From Alphaproteobacteria bacterium (GTDB taxonomy: Bacteria; Pseudomonadota; Alphaproteobacteria; SMXS01): a stretch of 64,000 nucleotides of DNA. Under the pieces are notes generated by a model. That model saw nothing but the letters and a program-made list of their open reading frames with translations, was not told the origin of the DNA and made no database searches. The stretch spans positions 1 through 64,000 of the forward strand of contig WGNW01000022.1 of NCBI GenBank assembly GCA_016124315.1, given 5' to 3'. Positions 1 through 7,198 of this stretch are shown here, piece by piece. The position numbers and the translations under genes are program-made. Numbering within the stretch: the first letter of the stretch is position 1; each line of letters opens with the position of its first letter.

Positions 1-63
1 CTTCGTTGGGAGAAGTGGCTGGATAACCGACCACTCGAAATCTGTCAGATCGAAACGCGCCAT
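1..63 (-). mobile_element. IS5-family transposase, N-terminal fragment cut by the window edge
   Basis: The minus strand reads an ATG at 63 followed by MARFDLTDFEWSVIQPLLP, the typical beginning of IS5-family (DDE) transposases, which move their element by cut-and-paste. A strong ribosome site (GGAGG) sits 5 bases before the ATG. Only 21 codons lie in the window, so the catalytic DDE residues cannot be seen and I cannot tell whether the copy is intact. The element probably ends near position 137. Confidence 0.8.
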
Positions 64-141
64 GACCGCCTCCTGCCGATTGCAGAAAGGGAATCACAAC
101 GACCCACATTTGGGAATCCCATTTATGGGTATGTGACCTAG
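64..141. repeat. Probable IS5-family element end and CTAG target-site duplication
   Basis: Between the transposase start and the next gene lies a short non-coding stretch with an internal palindrome (CCCAT-TT-ATGGG, 119-130). It ends in ATGTGAC followed by CTAG at 138-141. IS5-group elements are known to duplicate a CTAG-like tetranucleotide, so 137/138 is the likely border. The other end of the element is outside the window, so the inverted repeat cannot be matched. Confidence 0.45.
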
Positions 142-365
142 TCCTCGAAATCCAGGGCAAAGGTCGCCCTCGCCACAAGCCGGCTGCCGGTCCCGGTCAC
201 TTCCAACGACACCGTTTCGCCGTCCTTGCACGGGGTCAGTTCGGCGATGATCTGACCGATGGACTTGAGCGCCTCAGATATCGCGGCATCCTTGTCGGTG
301 AGTTCCACCGTGTAGGATTCGATGCCGCTCTCAGTCGTCGTCAGCGTGAAGGCATATTTGGGCAC
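138..365 (-). CDS. Small DUF6894-like hypothetical protein
   Basis: A 75-residue soluble protein beginning MPKYAFTLTT. The layout (MP-x-Y-x-F start, acidic middle, a helix rich in Ala/Leu/Ile, then a strand such as VSLEVTG) resembles the small DUF6894 proteins common in alphaproteobacteria, whose function is unknown. The match is by overall pattern only. Its stop codon TAG lies inside the CTAG tetranucleotide at the presumed IS border, so the element appears to have landed exactly at the end of this gene. If CTAG is the duplicated target, the original stop is preserved and the protein is complete. Confidence 0.55.
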   Translation of the reverse strand: MPKYAFTLTTTESGIESYTVELTDKDAAISEALKSIGQIIAELTPCKDGETVSLEVTGTGSRLVARATFALDFED

Positions 366-469
366 GGACAGAGTTCCATTTACAGCCTGGCGGTTGGGAG
401 TCGTTGCCCAATGTACGACCCAAGCAGTGTACGGCGGATGAAGGCCTCCAGATCAGGTATCTGCCCGTC

Positions 470-1204
470 TCACGAAAATGTTCCCGCCTCCGCCAACTGG
501 TGCAGATAATTGGCATTGAAGCCGCAAAGCCAGGCGAGGCGGCGCGGATCGGGAATTTCCACCCTTCCGCGACGGAGGTACACAAGTTCCCTGCGTCTCA
601 GTTCTTTCACGACCCGATTGACGTGCACGGTGGACAGGCCGGCAATCTCGCCCAGTTCGGCCTGCGTCAACGGAAGGTCGTAACCGGCTTCCCCGGCCAT
701 TCCGATGGCACGCAGGCGATGGTGGAGTTCGCACAGGAGATGCGCCAGCCGCTCTTCCGACCGGCGTTGCCCGATATTGAGGAGCCATTCCCGAAGGATG
801 GCCTCGTCCACCAGCGTCGATCTCCGGAGCGCCTTTTCCAGCGCCGGGCTCTCCAGCATGTCGAGCACTCCCTCGCGCGGTATCTTGGCGATGAGGCACG
901 CGGTGTGGGTGGCGATGCCGTGATCCATGTGATCCAGAAGAGGCGCGTGCAAGTCGCCGCAGTCGCCCGGCAGCAGGAGCGCAACCAGGTGCCGCTTGCC
1001 GTCGCGCAGGGTCTTGTAGCGGCACGCGAAGCCCTGGACCACCAGCATGACGTATTGTGGCACCTCGCCTTCGCGAATGAGGTCGCGCCGCGCCTCGTAA
1101 TGCGACGCAGGGGGTATCACCCGGTCAATCAATTCGAGATCGCCTGCCGACAGGCTGCTGAGGGTCCGCAGCTTGGTCGCCAGGACCTGGGCCGAGCGAT
1201 TCAT
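470..1204 (-). CDS. Crp/Fnr-family transcriptional regulator
   Basis: A 244-residue regulator with an N-terminal cyclic-nucleotide-binding-type beta barrel (about residues 20-130; segments such as LIREGEVPQYVMLVVQGFAC and LLLPGDCGDLHAPL) and a C-terminal Crp-type winged helix (about 150-225; LTQAELGEIAGLSTVHVNRV). There is no Fnr-type N-terminal Cys cluster, so it is not an obvious oxygen-sensing Fe-S member. The ligand is unknown. The ATG at 1204 follows a good AGGGGAG site. It stands alone with non-coding DNA on both sides. A second regulator of this family is cut by the right end of the window. Confidence 0.9.
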   Translation of the reverse strand: MNRSAQVLATKLRTLSSLSAGDLELIDRVIPPASHYEARRDLIREGEVPQYVMLVVQGFACRYKTLRDGKRHLVALLLPGDCGDLHAPLLDHMDHGIATHTACLIAKIPREGVLDMLESPALEKALRRSTLVDEAILREWLLNIGQRRSEERLAHLLCELHHRLRAIGMAGEAGYDLPLTQAELGEIAGLSTVHVNRVVKELRRRELVYLRRGRVEIPDPRRLAWLCGFNANYLHQLAEAGTFS

Positions 1205-1527
1205 CGGGCTCCCCTGGATGTCATCGAAAGAAGCGGCAAGCCTTCAGCCAGTCCACACCCAAATGAACCGCTCAAGACGCCGACACACCCTAGATAATCG
1301 CCTCCAGACATTGTACATGAGGCGGAACTGCTGCGATCTCGGAAACTCTTGGCAGCCCGATAGGGTCTTCCACCTCCGCTGCCGATGGCCCATCCCGTAG
1401 TGCCGCCAAGCATACACTGCCGCGCTCGGAACGACTTTACCTATGTTAACGGTTTGCCATGATCGCGACGGCCGGCGTCGCTCGTTGCGCTATGATGACC
1501 GGACGGTGACGTACGAAGGATCTGCCG
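1205..1527. other. Intergenic region between divergent genes
   Basis: About 320 bases between the Crp/Fnr gene (minus) and the DUF983 gene (plus), so it should hold both promoters. I see no conserved ORF, RNA or strong inverted repeat. A TATGAT hexamer at 1491-1496 could be a -10 box for the plus-strand gene but has no convincing -35 partner. Confidence 0.4.
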
Positions 1528-1914
1528 ATGGAGCATCAGCATCATGACACAGCGCCGGTGACCCTGGGCTCGGCGCTGGGAAGAGGCTTAAGGGGCCGCT
1601 GCCCGAACTGCGGGCGGGGCCGGCTGTTCCTGTCCTATCTCAAGCAGGCGGACCGCTGCGGCGCCTGCGGCGAAGGCTTCGACCATATCCATCCGGACGA
1701 CGCCGCGCCCTGGTTCACCATGCTGATCGTCGGCCTGTCGCTGATCCCGGTAATGATCGTCGCGCAGGGCACCCTGCACGCCCATTTCCTGTGGACGATC
1801 CTGTTCCTGTCCGTCTTCATCCTCGCCGTCTCGCTGGTCTCCCTGCCGCTGGTCAAGGGCGCGCTGCTCGCCGCGTTCTGGTTCTACACGTCGCGGTCGG
1901 CAACCGGCCGATAA
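1528..1914 (+). CDS. DUF983 family membrane protein
   Basis: A 128-residue protein with an N-terminal zinc-ribbon-like segment (CPNCGRG, then CGACGEGF; about residues 25-50) followed by two hydrophobic helices (about 60-85 and 88-118). This order is typical of DUF983, a family of small inner-membrane proteins of unknown role often found near cytochrome oxidase genes. No oxidase gene is nearby here. AAGGA precedes the ATG by 7 bases. The His-rich start (MEHQHHD) may add metal-binding capacity, but that is speculative. Confidence 0.85.
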   Translation: MEHQHHDTAPVTLGSALGRGLRGRCPNCGRGRLFLSYLKQADRCGACGEGFDHIHPDDAAPWFTMLIVGLSLIPVMIVAQGTLHAHFLWTILFLSVFILAVSLVSLPLVKGALLAAFWFYTSRSATGR

Positions 1915-1983
1915 TCCACGGCCGGTGTCGAGAGTCACACCGACGTGACTTGCTCCCGGGGGCGCAGCGCCTATATCATCTGT

Positions 1984-2085
1984 ACGAGTCGTGGTCGGCA
2001 GGAGATTCACTACCAGGGCCGACCGTTTGAGTTCTGTGGTGCCATCGCGGGGCCCCGCCGGTTGCAACCGGCGGGGCCCTGTCGC
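1984..2085 (+). ncRNA. Candidate small RNA (low confidence)
   Basis: A possible sigma-70-like promoter at 1950-1977 would begin a transcript near 1984. It would run through a short hairpin (1993-2024) into the strong palindrome at 2050-2079, giving about 100 nucleotides. The sequence matches no RNA family I recognise. The final hairpin lacks a T tract, and it may instead be the end of the DUF983 transcript. Confidence 0.2.
2050..2079. terminator. Perfect 30-base GC-rich palindrome, terminator-like
   Basis: The arms GGGCCCCGCCGGTTG and CAACCGGCGGGGCCC are exact reverse complements with no spacer. There is no T run on either side, so it could be a weak intrinsic terminator, a 3'-end stabilising hairpin or a repeat element. 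It lies downstream of DUF983 and upstream of the nuclease-like gene. Confidence 0.5.
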
Positions 2086-2216
2086 GTCGGGCTGCCCCGC
2101 GCTGGTTGAAGCGGCGGTGGGCGTTACGGCTTTCCTTCGGCGCTGTTGAGCCTGGCTTGTTCAGAGGTTACGGTTCCGGGCCGGATCGCGGGGCCGGCAG
2201 AACCAGTGGGAGGACC

Positions 2217-3035
2217 ATGCCGAGCATATTTCAACGACTGCTGATCGCCGGCGTCTTCGCCGCCATCTCCTTTCCCGGCGCCGCCCTCGCGTGGGGCGAG
2301 AAGGGCCACGAGGTCGTCGCCGGCATCGCCGCGCGCCACCTTACCGACGCTGCCCGCTCCCAGATCAGGGATCTGCTGGGCGGCAGCGTCGAGGACACCA
2401 TGATGCAGGCGGCGAACTGGAGCCACGAGATCGAGGCCAGCCGGCCCGACACCCGGGCATGGCATTTCGTCGACATTCCGGTCAGCGCCGAGGGTTATTC
2501 GGCCCAGCGCGACTGCCCCAAGGGCGACTGCGCCATCGCCCGCATGACCGAAGAGATGAAGACCGTCGCCGACAAGGCGAGGCCGAAGGCCGAGCGGACG
2601 GAAGCGCTCAAGTACCTGATCGGCCTGATGGGCGACATCCACCAGCCGCTGCGCTGCGGCACCGACGGCAACGACCACGGCCGCGACGTGAAGGTGCTGC
2701 TCGGCAAGGAGAAGACCGACCTCTTCCAGATCTGGGACGACCGGGTGGTCGACGCGCTGGGGGGCACGGCCGGCCAGTTGGTCAGCCGGCTGACCCAGGA
2801 CATCACGCCCGAGGAGCGGCGGATCTGGCCCCACGGCAACGTCACCAAATGGTGCGAGGAATCCGCCAAGAAGGCGGAGTCCGCCGCCTATGCCGACCTG
2901 GACGGCGCTGCCACCGAGGGCGACCGCATCCTGCTGAACCCCGACTACCCCTACGCCAAGCAGAAGATCACGGCGGAGCAACTCAAGAAGGGCGGGCTGC
3001 GCCTCGCCGCCCTGCTCAACTTCGTCCTGAAGTGA
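2217..3035 (+). CDS. S1/P1 nuclease-family protein, secreted, with several zinc ligands replaced
   Basis: A 272-residue protein. A signal peptide (residues 1-25, ending GAALA) should be cut before W26-G-E-K-G-H31, the N-terminal Trp/His pair that binds zinc in S1/P1 nucleases. H83 (AWHFVDIP), D140 (MGDIHQP) and D174 (IWD) also match family ligands. Other ligand positions differ: the W-x-D Asp is His70 (WSH), the His four residues before D140 is Gly136, the PLH His is Arg146, and the NLHxxWD His is Phe170. The fold is clear, but nuclease activity is doubtful or altered. The start at 2217 is chosen for its GGGAGG site and the signal peptide. Confidence 0.85.
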   Translation: MPSIFQRLLIAGVFAAISFPGAALAWGEKGHEVVAGIAARHLTDAARSQIRDLLGGSVEDTMMQAANWSHEIEASRPDTRAWHFVDIPVSAEGYSAQRDCPKGDCAIARMTEEMKTVADKARPKAERTEALKYLIGLMGDIHQPLRCGTDGNDHGRDVKVLLGKEKTDLFQIWDDRVVDALGGTAGQLVSRLTQDITPEERRIWPHGNVTKWCEESAKKAESAAYADLDGAATEGDRILLNPDYPYAKQKITAEQLKKGGLRLAALLNFVLK

Positions 3036-3059
3036 CGGCGCCGTCGTGAGGGCGGGCGG

Positions 3060-3503
3060 TCAGAGGCCGCGCCGGTCCTGCTCCCAGAACCGCTGCATCA
3101 GGTAGTAGGTCAGCGAGGCGGACCAGCCCAGCAGCAACAGCCCGTTGATCGGCTCGATGCTGGCCAGCAGCCGGAGCGGGCCGGTGGGGTAGACGTCGCC
3201 GAGGCCGAGGGTGGTGTAGGTCTGGGCCGAGAAGAAGAAGTAGAACGACGCCCCCGGCGCGGATACGTGAGGCCCGGCGAAACCACCGATGTCGATGACC
3301 TGATCGGCGAACCAGTAGGCGGCGGCATAGAGGGCGATTTCGGCCAGGTGGACGAAGAAGACGCACAGCATGGCCAGAACGACCTTGCGCCGGTTGCTGC
3401 CCCCCAGTCCCAGAACGCCCCTATAGGTGAGTCGCAGCCCTTCGAAGTGAAGGCCCGTCGTCGCCAGCAGCAGCGCCAGCGCCATGGCAATCGCGTAGAT
3501 CAT
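3060..3503 (-). CDS. Two-transmembrane potassium-channel-like protein
   Basis: A 147-residue membrane protein with hydrophobic N-terminal helices, a pore loop with filter TTLGLGDVYP near residue 105, and a last helix (INGLLLLGWSASLTYYLM). The filter has the TxGxGD form of K+ channels with Leu in place of the usual Tyr, as in several bacterial ion-channel-2 proteins. No RCK or ligand-binding domain is attached, so gating is unknown. The start at 3503 begins directly with the first membrane helix. A longer Arg-rich upstream extension is open but looks like non-coding sequence. Confidence 0.75.
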   Translation of the reverse strand: MIYAIAMALALLLATTGLHFEGLRLTYRGVLGLGGSNRRKVVLAMLCVFFVHLAEIALYAAAYWFADQVIDIGGFAGPHVSAPGASFYFFFSAQTYTTLGLGDVYPTGPLRLLASIEPINGLLLLGWSASLTYYLMQRFWEQDRRGL

Positions 3504-3591
3504 GTCGACATGCCGAGAATCGAGGAACGGCAGCGTCCTCTCGCCAAGACATGGGAAGCGGCGGCGGCGGCGGCAAGCTTGCCGGCGGCAA

Positions 3592-3996
3592 CTACTCCGG
3601 CAGGCGCTCGAAGGCGGGAACACCCTCGGGGATGTGGTGGAAGCTCTGCATGTCCTTGGTGAAGATCGCCAGGTCCGGGCCGCCGAACAGGCTCGGGTCG
3701 TCGAGGGTGCCGACCTTGATGATCACGCCGGGGAAGCCCTTGGCTCGCGTCAGCACGTGGGTGCCGCAGACCGGGCAGAACTCGCGGGTCACCGGGCGCG
3801 GGATGTCGCTCCGGGTGAACTGCTTCGGCTCTCCCTTGGTGTAGGAGAAGCCCTCCAGCGGCATGGCGATCAGCACGTTGGGCGAGCCGCCGGTGATGTA
3901 CTGACATTCCCGGCAATGGCATTGCGCCTTCATCACCGGCTCGCCCTCGGCCCTGTAGCGCAGGGCGCCGCAATAGCATCCGCCTTCCAGTTTCAT
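3592..3996 (-). CDS. GFA (glutathione-dependent formaldehyde-activating enzyme) family protein
   Basis: A 134-residue protein with the family's zinc-binding cysteines: CYCGALRY near the N-terminus, CHCRECQ (about 26-32) and FCPVCGTH (about 73-80). The family is related to Gfa/CENP-V. Some members bind glutathione adducts of formaldehyde, but most are uncharacterised, so the substrate cannot be assigned. It ends about 90 bases from the start of the ion-channel gene and has the same orientation. Confidence 0.88.
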   Translation of the reverse strand: MKLEGGCYCGALRYRAEGEPVMKAQCHCRECQYITGGSPNVLIAMPLEGFSYTKGEPKQFTRSDIPRPVTREFCPVCGTHVLTRAKGFPGVIIKVGTLDDPSLFGGPDLAIFTKDMQSFHHIPEGVPAFERLPE

Positions 3997-4143
3997 TTGA
4001 TCCCTCCAGCCCTTGCCCGAATGCTACCGGGTTCCGCGCGCCGTGTCATGCGCGGCGCGGCCGCCATCCGGCTCGGGCTTGCTTCTTAGCCGACAAAGGT
4101 GACAATTTCCGGTAACCGCCGGAACGGCAGAATGGGGAGACAG

Positions 4144-4932
4144 ATGGGACAGTTGGACGGAAGGGTGGCGATCGTCACCGGCTCGGGACGCGGCATCGGC
4201 AAGGCGACGGCGCTGACCTACGGCAAGGAGGGCGCCAAGGTGGTGGTGGCCTCGCGCACCCCGGCGACGACGGAGGCCGTCGCCCGGCAGATTCGCGACG
4301 CCGGCGGCACGGCCATCGCCGTCGCCTGCGACGTCGGCCACAAGGACCAGATCAGGGCCATGGTCGACAAGGCGGTCGAGGAGTTCGGTCGGGTCGACAT
4401 CCTGGTGAACAACGCGCAGGGCTTCGGCACCGAGGCCAACCCGCAGAAATCGACCGTGTTCGTCGCCGTGCAGGACACCGACGACGCCGAACTGGAATAC
4501 ACCTTCCGCACCGGCGCGCTGGCCACCCTCTGGGCCATGCAGGCGGTCTATCCGCACATGAAGAAGCAGGGCGGCGGCAAGATCATCAATTTCGCCTCCG
4601 CCGCCGGCATGACCGGCGATCCCGGCAACACCTCCTACAACGTCACCAAGGAGGCGATCCGGGTGATGACCCGCACCGCGGCCCGGGAATGGGGGCCGGA
4701 CGGCATCCAGATCAACACCGTGAACCCGTTCCTGCGGACCGACGCCTGGGAATCCTGGGAGAAGGCCCGGCCCGACGACGTGAAGAAGTACGCCGATTCG
4801 GTCCCCATGAAGCGGCTCGGCGACCCCATGAAGGACGGCGGCCCGCTGATGGTGTTCCTCGCCAGCGATGCCAACTCCTACATGACCGGCCATGATTTCA
4901 ACCTGGACGGCGGCTGGGAAATCCACGCCTGA
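4144..4932 (+). CDS. Short-chain dehydrogenase/reductase (SDR)
   Basis: A 262-residue Rossmann-fold oxidoreductase. It has the cofactor motif TGSGRGIGK near residue 12, the NNA motif (LVNNAQG) and the catalytic YxxxK as YNVTK (about 180). The C-terminal end FNLDGGW is typical of classical SDRs. A longer insertion follows NNAQG (FGTEANPQKSTVF). The substrate is unknown. ATG 4144 is preferred over 4099 because GGGGAGA precedes it and the protein then starts just before the nucleotide-binding strand. Confidence 0.9.
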   Translation: MGQLDGRVAIVTGSGRGIGKATALTYGKEGAKVVVASRTPATTEAVARQIRDAGGTAIAVACDVGHKDQIRAMVDKAVEEFGRVDILVNNAQGFGTEANPQKSTVFVAVQDTDDAELEYTFRTGALATLWAMQAVYPHMKKQGGGKIINFASAAGMTGDPGNTSYNVTKEAIRVMTRTAAREWGPDGIQINTVNPFLRTDAWESWEKARPDDVKKYADSVPMKRLGDPMKDGGPLMVFLASDANSYMTGHDFNLDGGWEIHA

Positions 4933-5028
4933 CTCCGGACAAGCCGGCCGGCTGTTCCGTTTGCCGTTGGCGGCCACCGGCAATGCGGTATCCTGCTGCT
5001 TTCTGCCCACGGAACAGGAGCAGGGCCG

Positions 5029-6579
5029 ATGGTGTTTCGCGCGGCGCTCGTTATCCCGGCCCTCGTGGCCATCTGCCTCTCCGCCTGCGGCGCCGATGAC
5101 GGACCGCACGGCAAGGCCGCCGCCGACCGCCTCGACAAGATCACCCGCGACAGCCGGTTCGAGGTGATCGTCACCACCCGCTCGGGCGGGTTCACCGTGC
5201 CGGTGTACCAGTTTTTCCGCGGCGAATCGGCGGGGGTGGGCGACGGGGTGCTGACGGTGACGCAGCAGCACTGCACCACCACCGACGACAGCGACGCCAA
5301 GTGCGACTGGAAGACCGAGACGGCCCATATCGTCCTGGTGCAGGTCGACCCCGCGCAGGTGAAGCCGTTCGACCTCCCGCCCCTGCCCTCCGACACCACC
5401 CTGGAAACCAAGGGTCACGCCATCGGCATCGCCTGCCGCGACGACTCGGCCGGCTGCGTCACTACGGAGACGGGCCGCACCGGCGACGCGATGCTGATCT
5501 GCGCCTCGAAGGCGGCCTGCAAGGAGGCCGCGGACGACATCCGGAGCCTGATCAGGCTGGCCGTGGCCAAGCCCGCGGCAGCGGCCGAGACGAAGGACGT
5601 ACCGGCCGCCGCGCCGACGCCCGGCAACGCCAGCCCGCCGCAGCCGGAGACCGAAGCCTCCGGACCGCAAGCGCAGGCGGCCGAGCTGGGCCGCCGGATC
5701 GACACCGCCAGCCGCGGCCAGCGGTATATCTGCCGCACGTGCAAGCCGCCGGACGTCGAGCGCATGGCCGGGGTGGAGGCCCTGCCGGACGGGTCGCTGC
5801 GCATCACCGCCGATGTCTGCACCTTCAAGACCTCGCCGAGCGAATGCACGCCTTCGTCCAAGTGGCGGCGCTATCGCACCTGGGTAGACCTGTCGGAGGT
5901 TTCGGCGAACGGCGCGATCAGCGGCGGCCGCCTGTCGGACACGGGGAACAGCGGCTACAGCGCCGCCATGAGCTATGACGACGAGGACCTCACCGCCGGA
6001 ATCTTCTGCGCCGACCAGAAGACGTGCGCCGCGATTCGGGACGACCTGAACCGGCTCGCCACCCTGGTCCAGGCCCATCCGGCCGACTTCGGCACCGCCG
6101 CGACGCCCCCGACTGCGGCGGCGGCACCCTCCCGCACCGGACTGCGGAACCTGCAGCGGGCGATCCAGCTCGACAACGAGATCAACCAGCTCGCCATGGG
6201 GTCCCAGTTCGTCTGCGGCGGCTGCACGCCGCGAAACTACGCGAGGATGACGTCCGTCGCCCTCGATCCAGCGGGCGTGCTGACCATCGGCTATACCCGC
6301 TGCCGGTTCGAGAAGCGCACCAAGGAGTGCGCCGACGCCGGAAGATGGGAAGCCGGCCGCGACACCGTCGTGCTGCGCGACGTGATCCCCGAGAGCATCG
6401 AGGTCCAGCAGGGCGAGACGGACAAGGGCAACACGGGCTCCCTCGTGGCCTTCGCGGTGAGCCGGGTCGCGGACAGCCAGACCTCCGGCAAGTTCGTGAT
6501 CCTCTGCCGCGACGGCGGCGGCTGCACCCGGCTGTCACAAGACCTGCGCGAACTCGCCTCCCTCGCCCGGCCGCGATAG
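5029..6579 (+). CDS. Putative lipoprotein with three divergent tandem domains
   Basis: A 516-residue protein with a lipoprotein signal (hydrophobic stretch, lipobox LSAC at residues 17-20), so probably membrane-anchored. Three related segments follow: about 27-185, 220-355 and 375-514. Each begins with a helix like LDKITRDSRF / IDTASRGQRYIC / LDNEINQLAMGSQFVC, contains a strand-rich middle with a Cys pair, and ends in a C-x-D/A-x-x-x-C segment followed by a helix such as RDDLNRLATL or SQDLRELASL. Ala/Pro-rich linkers separate them. I do not recognise the domain. Confidence 0.75.
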   Translation: MVFRAALVIPALVAICLSACGADDGPHGKAAADRLDKITRDSRFEVIVTTRSGGFTVPVYQFFRGESAGVGDGVLTVTQQHCTTTDDSDAKCDWKTETAHIVLVQVDPAQVKPFDLPPLPSDTTLETKGHAIGIACRDDSAGCVTTETGRTGDAMLICASKAACKEAADDIRSLIRLAVAKPAAAAETKDVPAAAPTPGNASPPQPETEASGPQAQAAELGRRIDTASRGQRYICRTCKPPDVERMAGVEALPDGSLRITADVCTFKTSPSECTPSSKWRRYRTWVDLSEVSANGAISGGRLSDTGNSGYSAAMSYDDEDLTAGIFCADQKTCAAIRDDLNRLATLVQAHPADFGTAATPPTAAAAPSRTGLRNLQRAIQLDNEINQLAMGSQFVCGGCTPRNYARMTSVALDPAGVLTIGYTRCRFEKRTKECADAGRWEAGRDTVVLRDVIPESIEVQQGETDKGNTGSLVAFAVSRVADSQTSGKFVILCRDGGGCTRLSQDLRELASLARPR

Positions 6580-6652
6580 GCGGCATGGCGCTGCACGGCG
6601 CAGGACGGCTAGGATGTCCCGTGTACGGGGAGACCGCAGCAAGGGGAGAGCG

Positions 6653-7168
6653 ATGCACCACGACCCGATCATCCAGGCGCTGGCCGACAAGCAAGCCATC
6701 TACGAACTGATGGTCCGCTACGCCGAGCGGATCGACGCCAACGACCCGGCGGGCGCCGCCGCCTGCTTCGCCGAGGACGGCATCGGCATGTACTGGGGCG
6801 AGGCAGCGGGCCGCAAGGCGATCGCCGCACGGCTGGCGGGTATCCTGGACCGCTTCCACACCACGTCGCACCACCTGTCGAACGTCGGGATCACCCTCGA
6901 CGGCGACCGGGCAACGGCCATGTCCTACGTCTACGCCTTTCACCGCATGGCCGGGACCATGGAGGCAATGCACGTCTGGGGACGGTGGGTCGACGAACTG
7001 GCCCGCATCGACGGGGAATGGCTGTTCACTCGCCGCGAGGTGGTGGGCGTGGGCGCCGTCAACCGCGGCAAGGACGCCAACGGCGACACGGTGAGCGACG
7101 TCGACCAGCCGGGCCATCCCGGCCGCCTGAGCCGCCAGCCCGCCGAGGATCTCTGGCGGGCCGGCTAG
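6653..7168 (+). CDS. SnoaL-like (NTF2-fold) protein
   Basis: A 171-residue protein of the SnoaL-like polyketide-cyclase/hydroxylase-related group. The opening helix pattern (ADKQAIYELMVRYAERIDANDPAGAAACFAED) and the later strands with RWVDELARIDGEWLFTRR are typical. Members are small cone-shaped enzymes or binding proteins, and the substrate cannot be told. ATG 6653 follows AAGGGGAGAG. It lies 73 bases after the lipoprotein gene. Two further proteins of this fold lie at 11810 and 25128. Confidence 0.82.
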   Translation: MHHDPIIQALADKQAIYELMVRYAERIDANDPAGAAACFAEDGIGMYWGEAAGRKAIAARLAGILDRFHTTSHHLSNVGITLDGDRATAMSYVYAFHRMAGTMEAMHVWGRWVDELARIDGEWLFTRREVVGVGAVNRGKDANGDTVSDVDQPGHPGRLSRQPAEDLWRAG

Positions 7169-7198
7169 CAGGCGGACCGGGCGTTCGCGGCGGCCGGG

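Larger units (their letters stand above)
1915..2216. other. Intergenic region with dyads and hairpins
   Basis: About 300 bases containing, in order, a perfect dyad AGTCAC-N6-GTGACT (1933-1950), a possible promoter TTGCTC-N16-TATATC (1950-1977), a 7-bp hairpin (GGTCGGC 1993-1999 with GCCGACC 2018-2024) and a perfect 30-base palindrome (2050-2079). The nuclease-like gene starts at 2217 behind a GGGAGG site. Open reading in this stretch looks non-coding. Confidence 0.45.

Noticed and set aside
404-1297. A 297-codon plus frame opposite the Crp/Fnr gene
   Set aside because: The minus-strand product matches the Crp/Fnr family across its length; the plus product has no family features.
4024-6078. 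A 684-codon minus frame opposite the SDR and lipoprotein genes
   Set aside because: It has shadow composition and crosses two well-supported plus-strand genes with ribosome sites.
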